From assembly GCA_902792815.1 (NCBI GenBank), contig CADBAY010000013.1, forward strand, positions 60,244-124,243: 64,000 bases of DNA. Reading direction: 5' to 3'. The notes beneath the pieces were generated by a model that was not told where the DNA came from, searched no databases, and was given only the letters and a program-made list of their open reading frames with translations. This stretch comes from an uncultured Bacteroidia bacterium. GTDB lineage: Bacteria; Bacteroidota; Bacteroidia; Bacteroidales; UBA932. Positions 25,361-33,667 of the stretch are shown here, one piece after another. The position numbers and the translations under genes are program-made. Each line of letters starts with the position of its first letter. Position 1 is the stretch's first letter.

Positions 25361-26120
25361 CAAGCGACAGATAAATGGTGACGCCGGTGCCCATCACCGT
25401 CGGGTATCCGGTCGAAGAAGGCCGCTGCGAATAAACCACCGCATTGAGCGAATCGCTGTAAGTACGCACCGACTTGTCAAAGAACACCCCGCTCACATTG
25501 AGCGAATTATCGTGCAGGGCATCGATGGCGCGCAGGTATTTATATCCGTGCAGATTGGGCACATAAGTCATGGCGTCGGCACCGTTAAGGCCTATTACAA
25601 GGTCGATGACGGAGCCAGTGTAAAGCTGCTTGCCGGGCTGGATGGGACGGCCTTTATAGTGCTGCTCAAGTACGTTGTTGGTGGCTATGTCGCTGACATA
25701 GTTCAGCTTGCCAAGCACAAGGCCCTTTGCCGAGAGTTCCGCCTTGGCCTGGCGGAGCGATATGTGAATCAGGTTGGGCATGGTTACCTTCTTGGGAACC
25801 AGCGAGTTTATGGTCAACGAAATCTTGCGTCCCGGCTTGACCTTGGCGCCGGCCTTGGGCAGCTGGCTGACCACCGCTCCCCTTGCCATACGCTTCATAT
25901 ACACCGAATCGCTTACTTGAACGCGCAGATGAGCGGCCGATGCGCTCCTGGTGGCATCTGCCACCGTCTGGCTGGTAAGGTCGGGTACGGTCACTTCCCT
26001 GCCGTGGCGGGTACGGATGGAGAGGAATATGCTCGCCGCCGCAACAACCAGCACCACAAACAAGGCGCCCAGCAGCAAGTTACGGGGGATCCAGCCGAGG
26101 GATGATTTTTTATCTGCCAT
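25338..26120 (-). CDS. Membrane-anchored PASTA-domain protein
   Basis: A 260-residue protein with one N-terminal membrane helix (residues about 13-35, LLLGALFVVLVVAAASIFLS) and three periplasmic PASTA repeats. The repeats begin TVPDLTSQTVADATRSA, TMPNLIHISLRQAKAEL and YVPNLHGYKYLRAIDAL. PASTA domains bind muropeptides or D,D-peptidase regions in penicillin-binding proteins and kinases; no kinase or transpeptidase domain is attached. It lies between lnt and rluD in one operon, as in other Bacteroidales. Confidence 0.88.
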   Translation of the reverse strand: MADKKSSLGWIPRNLLLGALFVVLVVAAASIFLSIRTRHGREVTVPDLTSQTVADATRSASAAHLRVQVSDSVYMKRMARGAVVSQLPKAGAKVKPGRKISLTINSLVPKKVTMPNLIHISLRQAKAELSAKGLVLGKLNYVSDIATNNVLEQHYKGRPIQPGKQLYTGSVIDLVIGLNGADAMTYVPNLHGYKYLRAIDALHDNSLNVSGVFFDKSVRTYSDSLNAVVYSQRPSSTGYPTVMGTGVTIYLSLDGKAPTD

Positions 26121-26147
26121 ATTTAAAATACATTACAATTATCAAAT

Positions 26148-27773
26148 TCATTTCTTCTTGCCCGAAATCAGGCGCACAATAAGGAGCGCAGCCAGAAGCA
26201 AGAACGCAAGAGTACACACACGCCCGGTGACGTCGCCGTGACGGGCGAAGAAACTCTCGCGGGTATTAATATTCACGGAGCCGCGCATGACGGCCTCCTC
26301 CCACCAGGGACCGCGCTCGAGGATCTCTCCCCTCTGGTTGATGAAGCAGCTGATGCCGCTGTTGCCGCAGCGGGCAATGTCTCGCCGCAGTTCGATAGCC
26401 CTCAGGCAACTGTAGCTCAGGTGCTGACGGTATCCCGGAGTATTGCCCCACCAGGAATCGTTGGTTATAACCGTAAGGAACCCGGCGCCCTTGTTGGTAT
26501 ATCCGGTACAATACTCTCCGTACACCGACTCATAGCACACGGCGCAGCCCAGGGCTGTACCGTCGCTAAGGTGCAGCAGGCTTATTTCGTCCTGCCCGGA
26601 ATCGCGAGCCATAAGAGACTGTCCGTTGCCGAAGGTTTTGGAAAGCCAGTTATCGAGCGGCACGAACACTTTGGGATAGGGTGTAAGTTCCGTACCCACA
26701 ACGAGTTTGCTCTTGTGAAACACTTCCGTACGCCCGTCTTCGGAGAGCATGATGGCGCTGTTGTGAGGCACTCTCCAGCCGTCTCCCCAAGGATAACTCA
26801 GCAGGCCCGGGGCCGAACGGGTATGGAAGAGTTCATTGGTGGAAGCTCCGAACAGGATATCGGTCCCCGGGTGCTCCTGAAGAAACGCATGGAAGCGCTG
26901 CCAGGTAGGAGACGAGGGTATATCGTTGAGTATCACGTCAAAGGTAAAAGTCTCCGGGGCCAGTAGGAGGTCGGTCGGGCCCTTGGCAAGTTCCTTCTCA
27001 TAGAGCCCGAGGAGCACATCGGTCTGCTGGGCCTGAGTCATAGAGCTGAACTTCTTGTACGGGTCGAGGTTGGGCTGGCCGATTACTACCTCCACTCTCC
27101 CCTCTGAGCGCTCGGAGTAGCTGTTGAACATTATGGCCGAGCATATGGGAGGGCCCAGCAGCACAAGCGGAAGGGCTATCGCGCACGAAATACGCGCCAC
27201 TTTGTTCCACTGCTTCCAGCTCCCGCTCCAGATGCTCACTATGGCACCGAACAGGGCAAGATTGGAGCACCACACCCAGAGCGATCCGCCCAGAGTGCCG
27301 GTTACACTATACCACTGGATGTCTTTGATGGTGGTGGCGAAAGCATTGCCCAGCACCAGCCAGGGCCACGATATCTGGGCGCTGGTAAGGTACCACCTCT
27401 CCCACGCTATCCAGGTGACAGCCAGGAAGATATAGGGCACCACGCCTCCCAGGCGCTTCTTTGCCAAGCGGAACAGGCCGAAGATAACCGACATCTGCAG
27501 GGCATTGGCGAGCACCGCAAAGATACCGCCTCCCACAGTGGCGTTACAAACCCAGAAAGTCGTAAAGGCATTCCACAGGACAAATGTGCTGTAGTGCCAT
27601 ATCCAGAAACGCTTGACCCCGGCGCCGGAGGCTATGTAGTCGGCGCACAGCAAAGGCACAAAACCCACCAGGGCGAAAATGCCCATATGAGGCACCAGCC
27701 AGGGCAGGCTCAGCAATACTGCCGAGCAAAACGACAGCGCCCAAAGTGTCAGGTTCTTTTTCTTTGTCACCAC
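26148..27773 (-). CDS. lnt: Apolipoprotein N-acyltransferase
   Basis: Lnt adds the third acyl chain to lipoproteins at the inner membrane. The 541-residue protein has several N-terminal membrane helices (about residues 8-190) and a C-terminal nitrilase domain with the catalytic Glu in LLAPETFTFD, Lys in FHKSKLVVGTE and Cys in GCAVCYESVYGEY. A final helix lies near the C-terminus. The start is GTG (27773). The many lipoproteins in this window make it a functionally expected gene. Confidence 0.93.
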   Translation of the reverse strand: MVTKKKNLTLWALSFCSAVLLSLPWLVPHMGIFALVGFVPLLCADYIASGAGVKRFWIWHYSTFVLWNAFTTFWVCNATVGGGIFAVLANALQMSVIFGLFRLAKKRLGGVVPYIFLAVTWIAWERWYLTSAQISWPWLVLGNAFATTIKDIQWYSVTGTLGGSLWVWCSNLALFGAIVSIWSGSWKQWNKVARISCAIALPLVLLGPPICSAIMFNSYSERSEGRVEVVIGQPNLDPYKKFSSMTQAQQTDVLLGLYEKELAKGPTDLLLAPETFTFDVILNDIPSSPTWQRFHAFLQEHPGTDILFGASTNELFHTRSAPGLLSYPWGDGWRVPHNSAIMLSEDGRTEVFHKSKLVVGTELTPYPKVFVPLDNWLSKTFGNGQSLMARDSGQDEISLLHLSDGTALGCAVCYESVYGEYCTGYTNKGAGFLTVITNDSWWGNTPGYRQHLSYSCLRAIELRRDIARCGNSGISCFINQRGEILERGPWWEEAVMRGSVNINTRESFFARHGDVTGRVCTLAFLLLAALLIVRLISGKKK

Positions 27774-27806
27774 GGCAAAACTGTTCTGATGGCTCAGAGG
27801 CCGGGA

Positions 27807-28955
27807 TTACAGAGTTTCGACCTTCTTGAAAGCAGCGGCGATTTCGCCCACCAGAGGGTCCGAGGCACCGATTCCGGTATATTTGACAATAGTTCCTTCG
27901 AGCCCGTCTTCTTTGATGCTTGCGAGCATCTCCACGCTCTGGGGATCCTGAGGATTGTCAAAATGCAAGGCGGCTCCTATTGCGAGCAGAAGCTTGTCGT
28001 AAGGGAGTCCGAAACCCTTTGCTGTCAGCATGGGAAGTATGAGGCGGTCGTTGGGCGAGAGTTTACGGAGAGGTTCGCGCCCCACCCTGTCGCACTCGTC
28101 GCGAAGATACGGGTTACTGAAACGGCCGAGTATCTTTTCTATATAGGCAAAATGCGCGTCGTGGTCGAAACCGAACTTGCGCACCAGCCCCTCGCCGCTC
28201 TGCTGCATGGCCTCGCGGACTATGGCGTAGATTTGAGGATCGGCAACGCATTCGCCGATGGTGCTGATGCCCTTCATCTTGCCAAGATATGCGGCGGTGG
28301 CGTGACCGGTATTGAGAGTGAAGAGCTTGCGCTCTACATATGCCAGCAGGTTGTCAACCGGTGTCATGCCTTCTATTTCGGGGACAGGGCCCACAAATGA
28401 GCTGCGCTCCACATCCCACTCGAAATACTCCTCCACAGCTACGTCCAGGGGCACCTCGCAGCGGACGGGGGGCACAATGCGGTCCACGGCGGCGTCGGGA
28501 AAACCGACATGCTTTTCAGTCCAGTCCTTTGCCTCGGCGGGCAGCTGGGCGAGAACCAGTTCTTTGAGCTGAGAAGTGGCCCGCAAGCCGTTCTCGCAGG
28601 CAATGATGTTGAGGGGCTTTTCGACGCCTGCCGCCATGCGGGCACAGATGCCCTTGGCAACGGTAGGAGCCACAAACTTGAGTATTCTCAGGCCCACTGC
28701 AGTGGTAATGATGTCGGCGCCGGCAATTTCCTCTACCGCCTCTTGGCTGCCGGAGTTGACGGCGCGCACGCCCTTTACCGGAATATCGTAACTGGTATGA
28801 TCTGAAACATGGACGATGTATTCACCTCGGGAATTGATTTGATTCAGGAGTTCCTCTACTACATCGGCAAAAACTAGCTCATAACCGGCCTGTGAAAGGA
28901 CGGCGCCAATGAATCCCCGGCCAATATTGCCGGCACCAAACTGAATAGCTTTCAT
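27807..28955 (-). CDS. mtlD: Mannitol-1-phosphate 5-dehydrogenase
   Basis: Oxidises mannitol-1-phosphate to fructose-6-phosphate with NAD. The 382-residue protein shows the N-terminal NAD motif KAIQFGAGNIGRGFIG and the long-chain dehydrogenase signature KLFTLNTGHATAAYLG. It is divergent from mtlA with a 64-bp control region, so the pair forms the mannitol PTS unit. It is followed 33 bp later by lnt on the same strand; the functional link there is probably accidental. Confidence 0.96.
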   Translation of the reverse strand: MKAIQFGAGNIGRGFIGAVLSQAGYELVFADVVEELLNQINSRGEYIVHVSDHTSYDIPVKGVRAVNSGSQEAVEEIAGADIITTAVGLRILKFVAPTVAKGICARMAAGVEKPLNIIACENGLRATSQLKELVLAQLPAEAKDWTEKHVGFPDAAVDRIVPPVRCEVPLDVAVEEYFEWDVERSSFVGPVPEIEGMTPVDNLLAYVERKLFTLNTGHATAAYLGKMKGISTIGECVADPQIYAIVREAMQQSGEGLVRKFGFDHDAHFAYIEKILGRFSNPYLRDECDRVGREPLRKLSPNDRLILPMLTAKGFGLPYDKLLLAIGAALHFDNPQDPQSVEMLASIKEDGLEGTIVKYTGIGASDPLVGEIAAAFKKVETL

Positions 28956-28985
28956 TATGTGTTATTTCTTACGTTTCTTATCTTA

Positions 28986-29013
28986 CAAAATTAGTAAAAA
29001 AATCCTATCTTTA
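28986..29013. promoter_or_regulatory. Divergent mtlD/mtlA promoters
   Basis: TAATTTTG on the minus strand (28993-28986) is a full box for mtlD, leaving about 25 nt of leader. TATCTTTA on the plus strand (29006-29013, one mismatch) ends six bases before the mtlA GTG, so mtlA would be near-leaderless. No clear operator palindrome for a mannitol repressor is visible in the 64 bp. Confidence 0.5.
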
Positions 29014-29019
29014 CACCTT

Positions 29020-30951
29020 GTGAAAGAAAAGATACAACAATTCGGCAGGGCGCTGAGCGCCATGGTAATGCCCAATATCGGAGCATTTATTGCTTGGGGG
29101 CTTATCACCGCCATCTTCATTCCCGGCGGATGGTGGCCAAACGAGAGCATAGCCAATATGGTCGCCCCGATGCTCAAGTATCTTCTCCCTACCCTCATAG
29201 CGTTTACCGCCGGTAAAAACGTAGGCGGATACAGGGGCGGCGTGGCAGGCGCAGTGGCCGCGATGGGAGTAATCATAGGCACCGATACGCCCATGTTCCT
29301 CGGGGCCATGATAATGGGTCCCATAGCGGGCTGGTGCGTCAAGAAATTCGACCGCTTGGTGGAGGGCAAGATAGGCGCAGGCTTCGAGATGCTGGTGGAC
29401 AATTTCTCGCTCGGCATAATTGCCATGCTCCTTGCCATAGCGGGCTATCTGGTCATAGGGCACGCGGTTTCGTGGATTACCAACGGCTTGAGCCACGGCG
29501 TCAACTGGATGCTCGCCCACAAGATGAATCCCCTCCTGGCCGTGCTGGTGGACCCCGCCAAGGTGCTCTTCCTTAACAATGCGGTCAACCATGGCATAAT
29601 GACTCCGCTGGGCATTCAGCAGGCCGCCGATATGGGACAGTCGATGCTGTTCCTGGTGGACCCTAACCCCGGTCCCGGCCTGGGTATCCTGCTTGCTTGC
29701 TGGGCGTTCGGTAAGGGCAACACCAAGCAGTCGGCCCCCGGCGCCGTAGTTATCCAGCTCCTGGGCGGTATTCACGAGATTTATTTCCCCTACGTGCTGG
29801 CGCGTCCGATCTTGCTACTGGCAGTAATGATCGGCAATATCTGCGCCCTGAGTTTCTTTACCCTTGTGGACTTCGGTCTTGTGGCTCCGGCCTCGCCGGG
29901 CAGCCTTATTTCCATAATTCTTATGTCGCCTAAAGGCAAGACCTTGCTGGGCATACTGGGCGTGCTGATAGGCACGGCGGTTTCGTTCCTACTGGCCTGG
30001 CCTATGGTCAAATCGCGTCCCGATTTCCAGGGGGAGAGCGAGTCGGAGCCTGCCGGAGACGGCAGTCCTGTGCCGGTGGGGACCATTTCGAAGATTGTGT
30101 TTGCTTGCGATGCGGGTATGGGGTCCAGTGCGCTTGGCGCTACTCGTTTCAAGGCTCGTTTGATGAAGGCGGGGCTTGGGAAGATCAAGTGTACCAATTG
30201 TGCCGTGGGGGATATTCCTGCGGATGCGTCTTTGGTTGTTTGCCAGAGGGAGCTTGCGGAGAGGGCGCGGTTGAGTGGTAAAGAAGTCCTGGCCATCACC
30301 AATTTCCTTGCCGATCCGGCTCTTGATGCTCTGCTTAACCGGCTGTCAACTAATGTGGAGGCTTCTGCCGGTTATTCTGATCCGGCGGCTGAAGAATTTG
30401 GGTTAATGCCGCCGGATCAGAATAACCGGCAACAGCCTGAACAGAATACCCGGCATGGCGTCGGTGAAGAATCAGAGGCAATGCTGACAGAGCAGAATAA
30501 CCGGCAGGGCGCAGGCAAAGAGACAAAGGAAGTGCCGATGCTGATGAGGAGCAATGTTCTGACGGGGCTGCCTTCGGAGAGTAAGGAGGAGGCGATTCTT
30601 CGTGCGGGGGCATTGCTGGAAGCGTCGGGTTATGTGGATGAGAAGTATGCGCCGGCTATGCTTGAGCGCGAGGGCATCAGCTCTACATTTATGGGAATGG
30701 GCCTTGCGATACCTCACGGCACGGCCGAGGCCAAGGAGTCGGTGCTCCGTTCGGGAATAGTTGTGCTCCAGTACCCGGAAGGGGTTGATTTCGACGGTGA
30801 GAAGGCCCGCCTGATCGTGGGCATCGCCGGCGTGGGAGACGAGCACCTGTCCATACTCGCCAAGGTGGCCGGGGCGCTTGACGACGAGGCCCTGCTGGAG
30901 AAGCTGAGCACCACCCCCGATCCTGAAGAAATATACAAAACATTACAATAG
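29020..30951 (+). CDS. mtlA: PTS mannitol transporter, EIICBA
   Basis: Imports mannitol while phosphorylating it to mannitol-1-phosphate. The 643-residue protein has the C-B-A order. EIIC (about residues 1-335) is membrane-spanning, with MVMPNIGAFIAWGLITA and GGIHEIYFPYVL. EIIB has the phospho-Cys in FACDAGMGSSA (Cys363). EIIA has the phospho-His in LAIPHGTAEAKE (His566). I chose the GTG start (VKEKIQQFGRALSAMVMP) because the ATG at 28957 lies upstream of the promoter. The B-A linker (about residues 450-510) is full of DNA-level repeats. PTS permeases are rare in Bacteroidetes, so transfer is likely. The next gene begins 3 bp after the stop. Confidence 0.93.
   Translation: MKEKIQQFGRALSAMVMPNIGAFIAWGLITAIFIPGGWWPNESIANMVAPMLKYLLPTLIAFTAGKNVGGYRGGVAGAVAAMGVIIGTDTPMFLGAMIMGPIAGWCVKKFDRLVEGKIGAGFEMLVDNFSLGIIAMLLAIAGYLVIGHAVSWITNGLSHGVNWMLAHKMNPLLAVLVDPAKVLFLNNAVNHGIMTPLGIQQAADMGQSMLFLVDPNPGPGLGILLACWAFGKGNTKQSAPGAVVIQLLGGIHEIYFPYVLARPILLLAVMIGNICALSFFTLVDFGLVAPASPGSLISIILMSPKGKTLLGILGVLIGTAVSFLLAWPMVKSRPDFQGESESEPAGDGSPVPVGTISKIVFACDAGMGSSALGATRFKARLMKAGLGKIKCTNCAVGDIPADASLVVCQRELAERARLSGKEVLAITNFLADPALDALLNRLSTNVEASAGYSDPAAEEFGLMPPDQNNRQQPEQNTRHGVGEESEAMLTEQNNRQGAGKETKEVPMLMRSNVLTGLPSESKEEAILRAGALLEASGYVDEKYAPAMLEREGISSTFMGMGLAIPHGTAEAKESVLRSGIVVLQYPEGVDFDGEKARLIVGIAGVGDEHLSILAKVAGALDDEALLEKLSTTPDPEEIYKTLQ
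30367..30505. repeat. Palindromic repeat cluster inside the mtlA linker
   Basis: A perfect 23-bp inverted repeat (30367-30389 and 30408-30430, 18-nt spacer) contains the 13-mer CAGAATAACCGGC. That 13-mer recurs in direct orientation at 30442-30454 (one change) and 30493-30505. The copies read in frame as Asn/Gln-rich peptide (DQNNRQ, EQNTRH, EQNNRQ), while the inverted copy encodes unrelated residues (GYSDPA). This shows the repetition is at DNA rather than protein level. It resembles a small palindromic element that expanded inside a tolerant linker. Confidence 0.7.
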
Positions 30952-30954
30952 ACA

Positions 30955-32883
30955 ATGGAAAAACATCTGGCACTACCTTACGAAGGCGGACTGATTGACG
31001 AGAATCTGCCCGCCGGAATTCTCCACAGCTACGAGAAAATCTGGACCAACGTCTTCCAGGAATCGAGAGTCGCATCGTACCGCATTGCGGACATCATCAT
31101 CGACTCTATCAACGCTCATACCGACGGACTGTTCCGCCTGGGACTCACCACCGGCGCCACTCCCACTTCGCTTTACAACGAGCTGGCACGCCGCTATGAA
31201 AAGGGCCTGGTATCTTTCAAGAATGTCGAGATCGTTTCCATCGACGAGTACTACCCCTCTTCAAAAGATGAGCTCCAGAGCCGTAACCATCGTCTGCACG
31301 ACGCCCTGCTGGACAGGGTTGACATCCTCAAGGAGAACATTCATATTCCCGACGGCACGGTGCCCGAGGACAAGCTTTCCGAATACTGCCAGAACTTCGA
31401 CACCCACGCACGCGGACTCGACCTTCTGGTCATAGGCGTAGGCGAACAAGGCCAGGTGGGCTTCAACGAGGCAGGATCAAACGAGATGACACGCACCCGC
31501 GCCGTCCGTCTCTCCTACGCCTCCCGCAAGCGTCAGTCGTCCAATTTCGGACACGACATCTCCAAAACTCCCGACAAAGCCATCACCATGGGTATCAGCA
31601 CTATGCTTTCTGCCAAGCGCATCATCTTGATGGCCTGGGGCGAGAGTAAAGCGGCAGCCGTAAAGGCAATTGCCGAGGGCAAAGTTGATTCCGCATGGCC
31701 CGCTTCTTTCCTGCAGCATCACGGCCGTATTTCTTTCTACGTCGACGATGCCGCAGCGAGCCTGCTTACCCGCATCGAGGCGCCTTGGCTCGTAGGTCCC
31801 TGCGACTGGACTCCCAAATTCATACGCAAAGCCGTAGTGTGGCTCTGCCAGAGAGTCGGCAAGCCCATCCTCAAGCTTACCGAAAAAGACTACCTTGACA
31901 ACAACCTGGACGGGCTGCTGGAGAAAGTCGGCACCTTCAACAAGATTAATATAGATGTATTCAACGACCTCCAGCATACTATCTCCGGATGGCCGGGCGG
32001 CAAGCCCAACTCCGACGACAGCACCCGCCCCGTCAGCGCGTTGCCTTACCCCAAGACTGTTCTGATCTTCTCGCCGCACCCCGACGATGACGTGATCTCC
32101 ATGGGAGGAACCTTCATCCGTCTGGTAAGCCAGGGCCACAATGTACACGTAGCATACGAGACGTCCGGCAACGTGGCGGTTCACGACGACGTGGTTCTGC
32201 AGCACATCGATGCGGCAGCCCAGCTGGGATACGGAGACCGCTTCGCCGAGGTCAAGAAGATTATCGACAGCAAGGTTCCCGGCGAGCCCGAGCCCAGGGC
32301 CCTGCTCGAAATCAAAGGTGCAATCCGCCGCAGCGAGGCCCGCGGAGCCGTGCGCTCATTCGGCCTTGACGACAACAAAAACGTCCATTTCCTCAACCTC
32401 CCGTTCTATGAGTCGGGCGGCATCAAGAAAATGCCCCGCACCCAGGCCGACGTGGACATCATAAAGAATCTGGTTTCGGAGCTCAAGCCCCACATGATCT
32501 TCATGGCAGGCGACCTGGCCGACCCTCACGGCACCCACAGGGTCTGCACCGAGGCCGCCCTTGAAGCTCTCCGCCAGCTGCGCGAAGACGACGGCTGCAA
32601 GTGGCTCGAGGAGACTCACGTATGGCTGTACCGAGGAGCCTGGATGGAGTGGGAACTCGGCAGGGTCGATATGGCAGTGCCCCTCTCTCCCGACGAGGTG
32701 ATAAAGAAGCGCCACGCCATCTTCCGCCATCTCTCGCAGAAGGATATTGTCCCCTTCCCGGGCGAGGATCCGCGCGAGTTCTGGCAGAGGGCAGAGGACC
32801 GCACCTCCAATACCGCACGTCTGTACGACCAGCTCGGAATGGCTGAGTATCAAGCAATTGAAGTATTCTTAAAACTATATTAA
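30955..32883 (+). CDS. NagB-like/PIG-L deacetylase fusion protein
   Basis: The 642-residue protein has two domains. Residues about 35-310 are a glucosamine-6-phosphate deaminase fold (SIDEYYPSS at 96-103; GVGEQGQVGFNEAG at 161-174). Residues about 365-640 are a PIG-L/LmbE metal-dependent deacetylase (SPHPDDDVISMGGT near 375 and DPHGTHRVC). Such fusions exist in Bacteroidetes and may deacetylate and process amino-sugar phosphates. The catalytic His of NagB (GHIAFNEP) is Gln167 here and the following Pro is Ala173, so the first domain may be non-deaminating or regulatory. It lies in an operon with mtlA and nagB. Confidence 0.85.
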   Translation: MEKHLALPYEGGLIDENLPAGILHSYEKIWTNVFQESRVASYRIADIIIDSINAHTDGLFRLGLTTGATPTSLYNELARRYEKGLVSFKNVEIVSIDEYYPSSKDELQSRNHRLHDALLDRVDILKENIHIPDGTVPEDKLSEYCQNFDTHARGLDLLVIGVGEQGQVGFNEAGSNEMTRTRAVRLSYASRKRQSSNFGHDISKTPDKAITMGISTMLSAKRIILMAWGESKAAAVKAIAEGKVDSAWPASFLQHHGRISFYVDDAAASLLTRIEAPWLVGPCDWTPKFIRKAVVWLCQRVGKPILKLTEKDYLDNNLDGLLEKVGTFNKINIDVFNDLQHTISGWPGGKPNSDDSTRPVSALPYPKTVLIFSPHPDDDVISMGGTFIRLVSQGHNVHVAYETSGNVAVHDDVVLQHIDAAAQLGYGDRFAEVKKIIDSKVPGEPEPRALLEIKGAIRRSEARGAVRSFGLDDNKNVHFLNLPFYESGGIKKMPRTQADVDIIKNLVSELKPHMIFMAGDLADPHGTHRVCTEAALEALRQLREDDGCKWLEETHVWLYRGAWMEWELGRVDMAVPLSPDEVIKKRHAIFRHLSQKDIVPFPGEDPREFWQRAEDRTSNTARLYDQLGMAEYQAIEVFLKLY

Positions 32884-32887
32884 CATT

Positions 32888-33667
32888 ATGAAACTTATAA
32901 TCCGTGACACCATGAAGGAGGCCTCCGTATGGGCCGCCCGTTACATTGCAGCCAAGATTAACGAAAAAGCTGCACGCACTTCGGAGCCTTTTGTTATCGG
33001 TCTTTGCACCGGCTCCACTCCCATCGAGACCTACAACGAGCTTATCCGCCTTGTCAAGGCAGGAGAGGTATCGTTCAAGAACGTAGTCTCCTTCAATATG
33101 GATGAATATGTCGGCCTGCCGGTCGAGCATCCCGAGAGCTACCATAGCTTCATGCACAAGTATCTCTTCGACCATATCGACGAGCCCGCAGCCAACATCC
33201 ACATCCTCAACGGCAACGCTCCCGACCTCGACGCCGAGTGCGCCGCTTACGAGAAAGCTATCGAAAAGGCCGGCGGTTTCGACCTCTTCCTCGGCGGTGT
33301 GGGAGAAGACGGACACATCGCTTTCAACGAGCCTTTCTCCTCTCTCGAGTCACGCACCCGCGTAATCACCCTTACCCCCCAGACCCGCGAGGTCAATTCC
33401 CGCTTCTTCGACAACGATCCCGAGCAGGTACCTGCACAGGCTCTCAGCGTGGGCGTAGCCACCGTTATGGGTGCAAAGGAAGTTGTGGTTCTGGCGTTCG
33501 GCTCCAAGAAGGCTCACGCCGTTAAGGACGCAGTTGAGGGCCCCATATCGCACTATTGCACTCTCAGTGCCATGCAGATGCATCCCGCCGGCATCATTGC
33601 CTGCGACGATCCTGCAGCCGGAGAGCTGAAGGTCAACAGCTATCGCTATTTCAAGGCTACTGAATAG
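32888..33667 (+). CDS. nagB: Glucosamine-6-phosphate deaminase
   Basis: Converts glucosamine-6-phosphate to fructose-6-phosphate and ammonia. The 259-residue protein keeps the active-site residues: Asp72 in NMDEYVGL, His143 and Glu148 in GVGEDGHIAFNEP, and the N-terminal GLCTGSTPIETY phosphate loop. Unlike its fused neighbour (4 bp upstream), it looks fully active. Its 3' end overlaps the convergent ptsI gene by 11 bp. Confidence 0.96.
   Translation: MKLIIRDTMKEASVWAARYIAAKINEKAARTSEPFVIGLCTGSTPIETYNELIRLVKAGEVSFKNVVSFNMDEYVGLPVEHPESYHSFMHKYLFDHIDEPAANIHILNGNAPDLDAECAAYEKAIEKAGGFDLFLGGVGEDGHIAFNEPFSSLESRTRVITLTPQTREVNSRFFDNDPEQVPAQALSVGVATVMGAKEVVVLAFGSKKAHAVKDAVEGPISHYCTLSAMQMHPAGIIACDDPAAGELKVNSYRYFKATE

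Noticed and set aside
28957-29019. Upstream ATG extension of mtlA
   Set aside because: It lies upstream of and across the -7 box, overlaps the mtlD control region, and the extension has no EIIC-like sequence.
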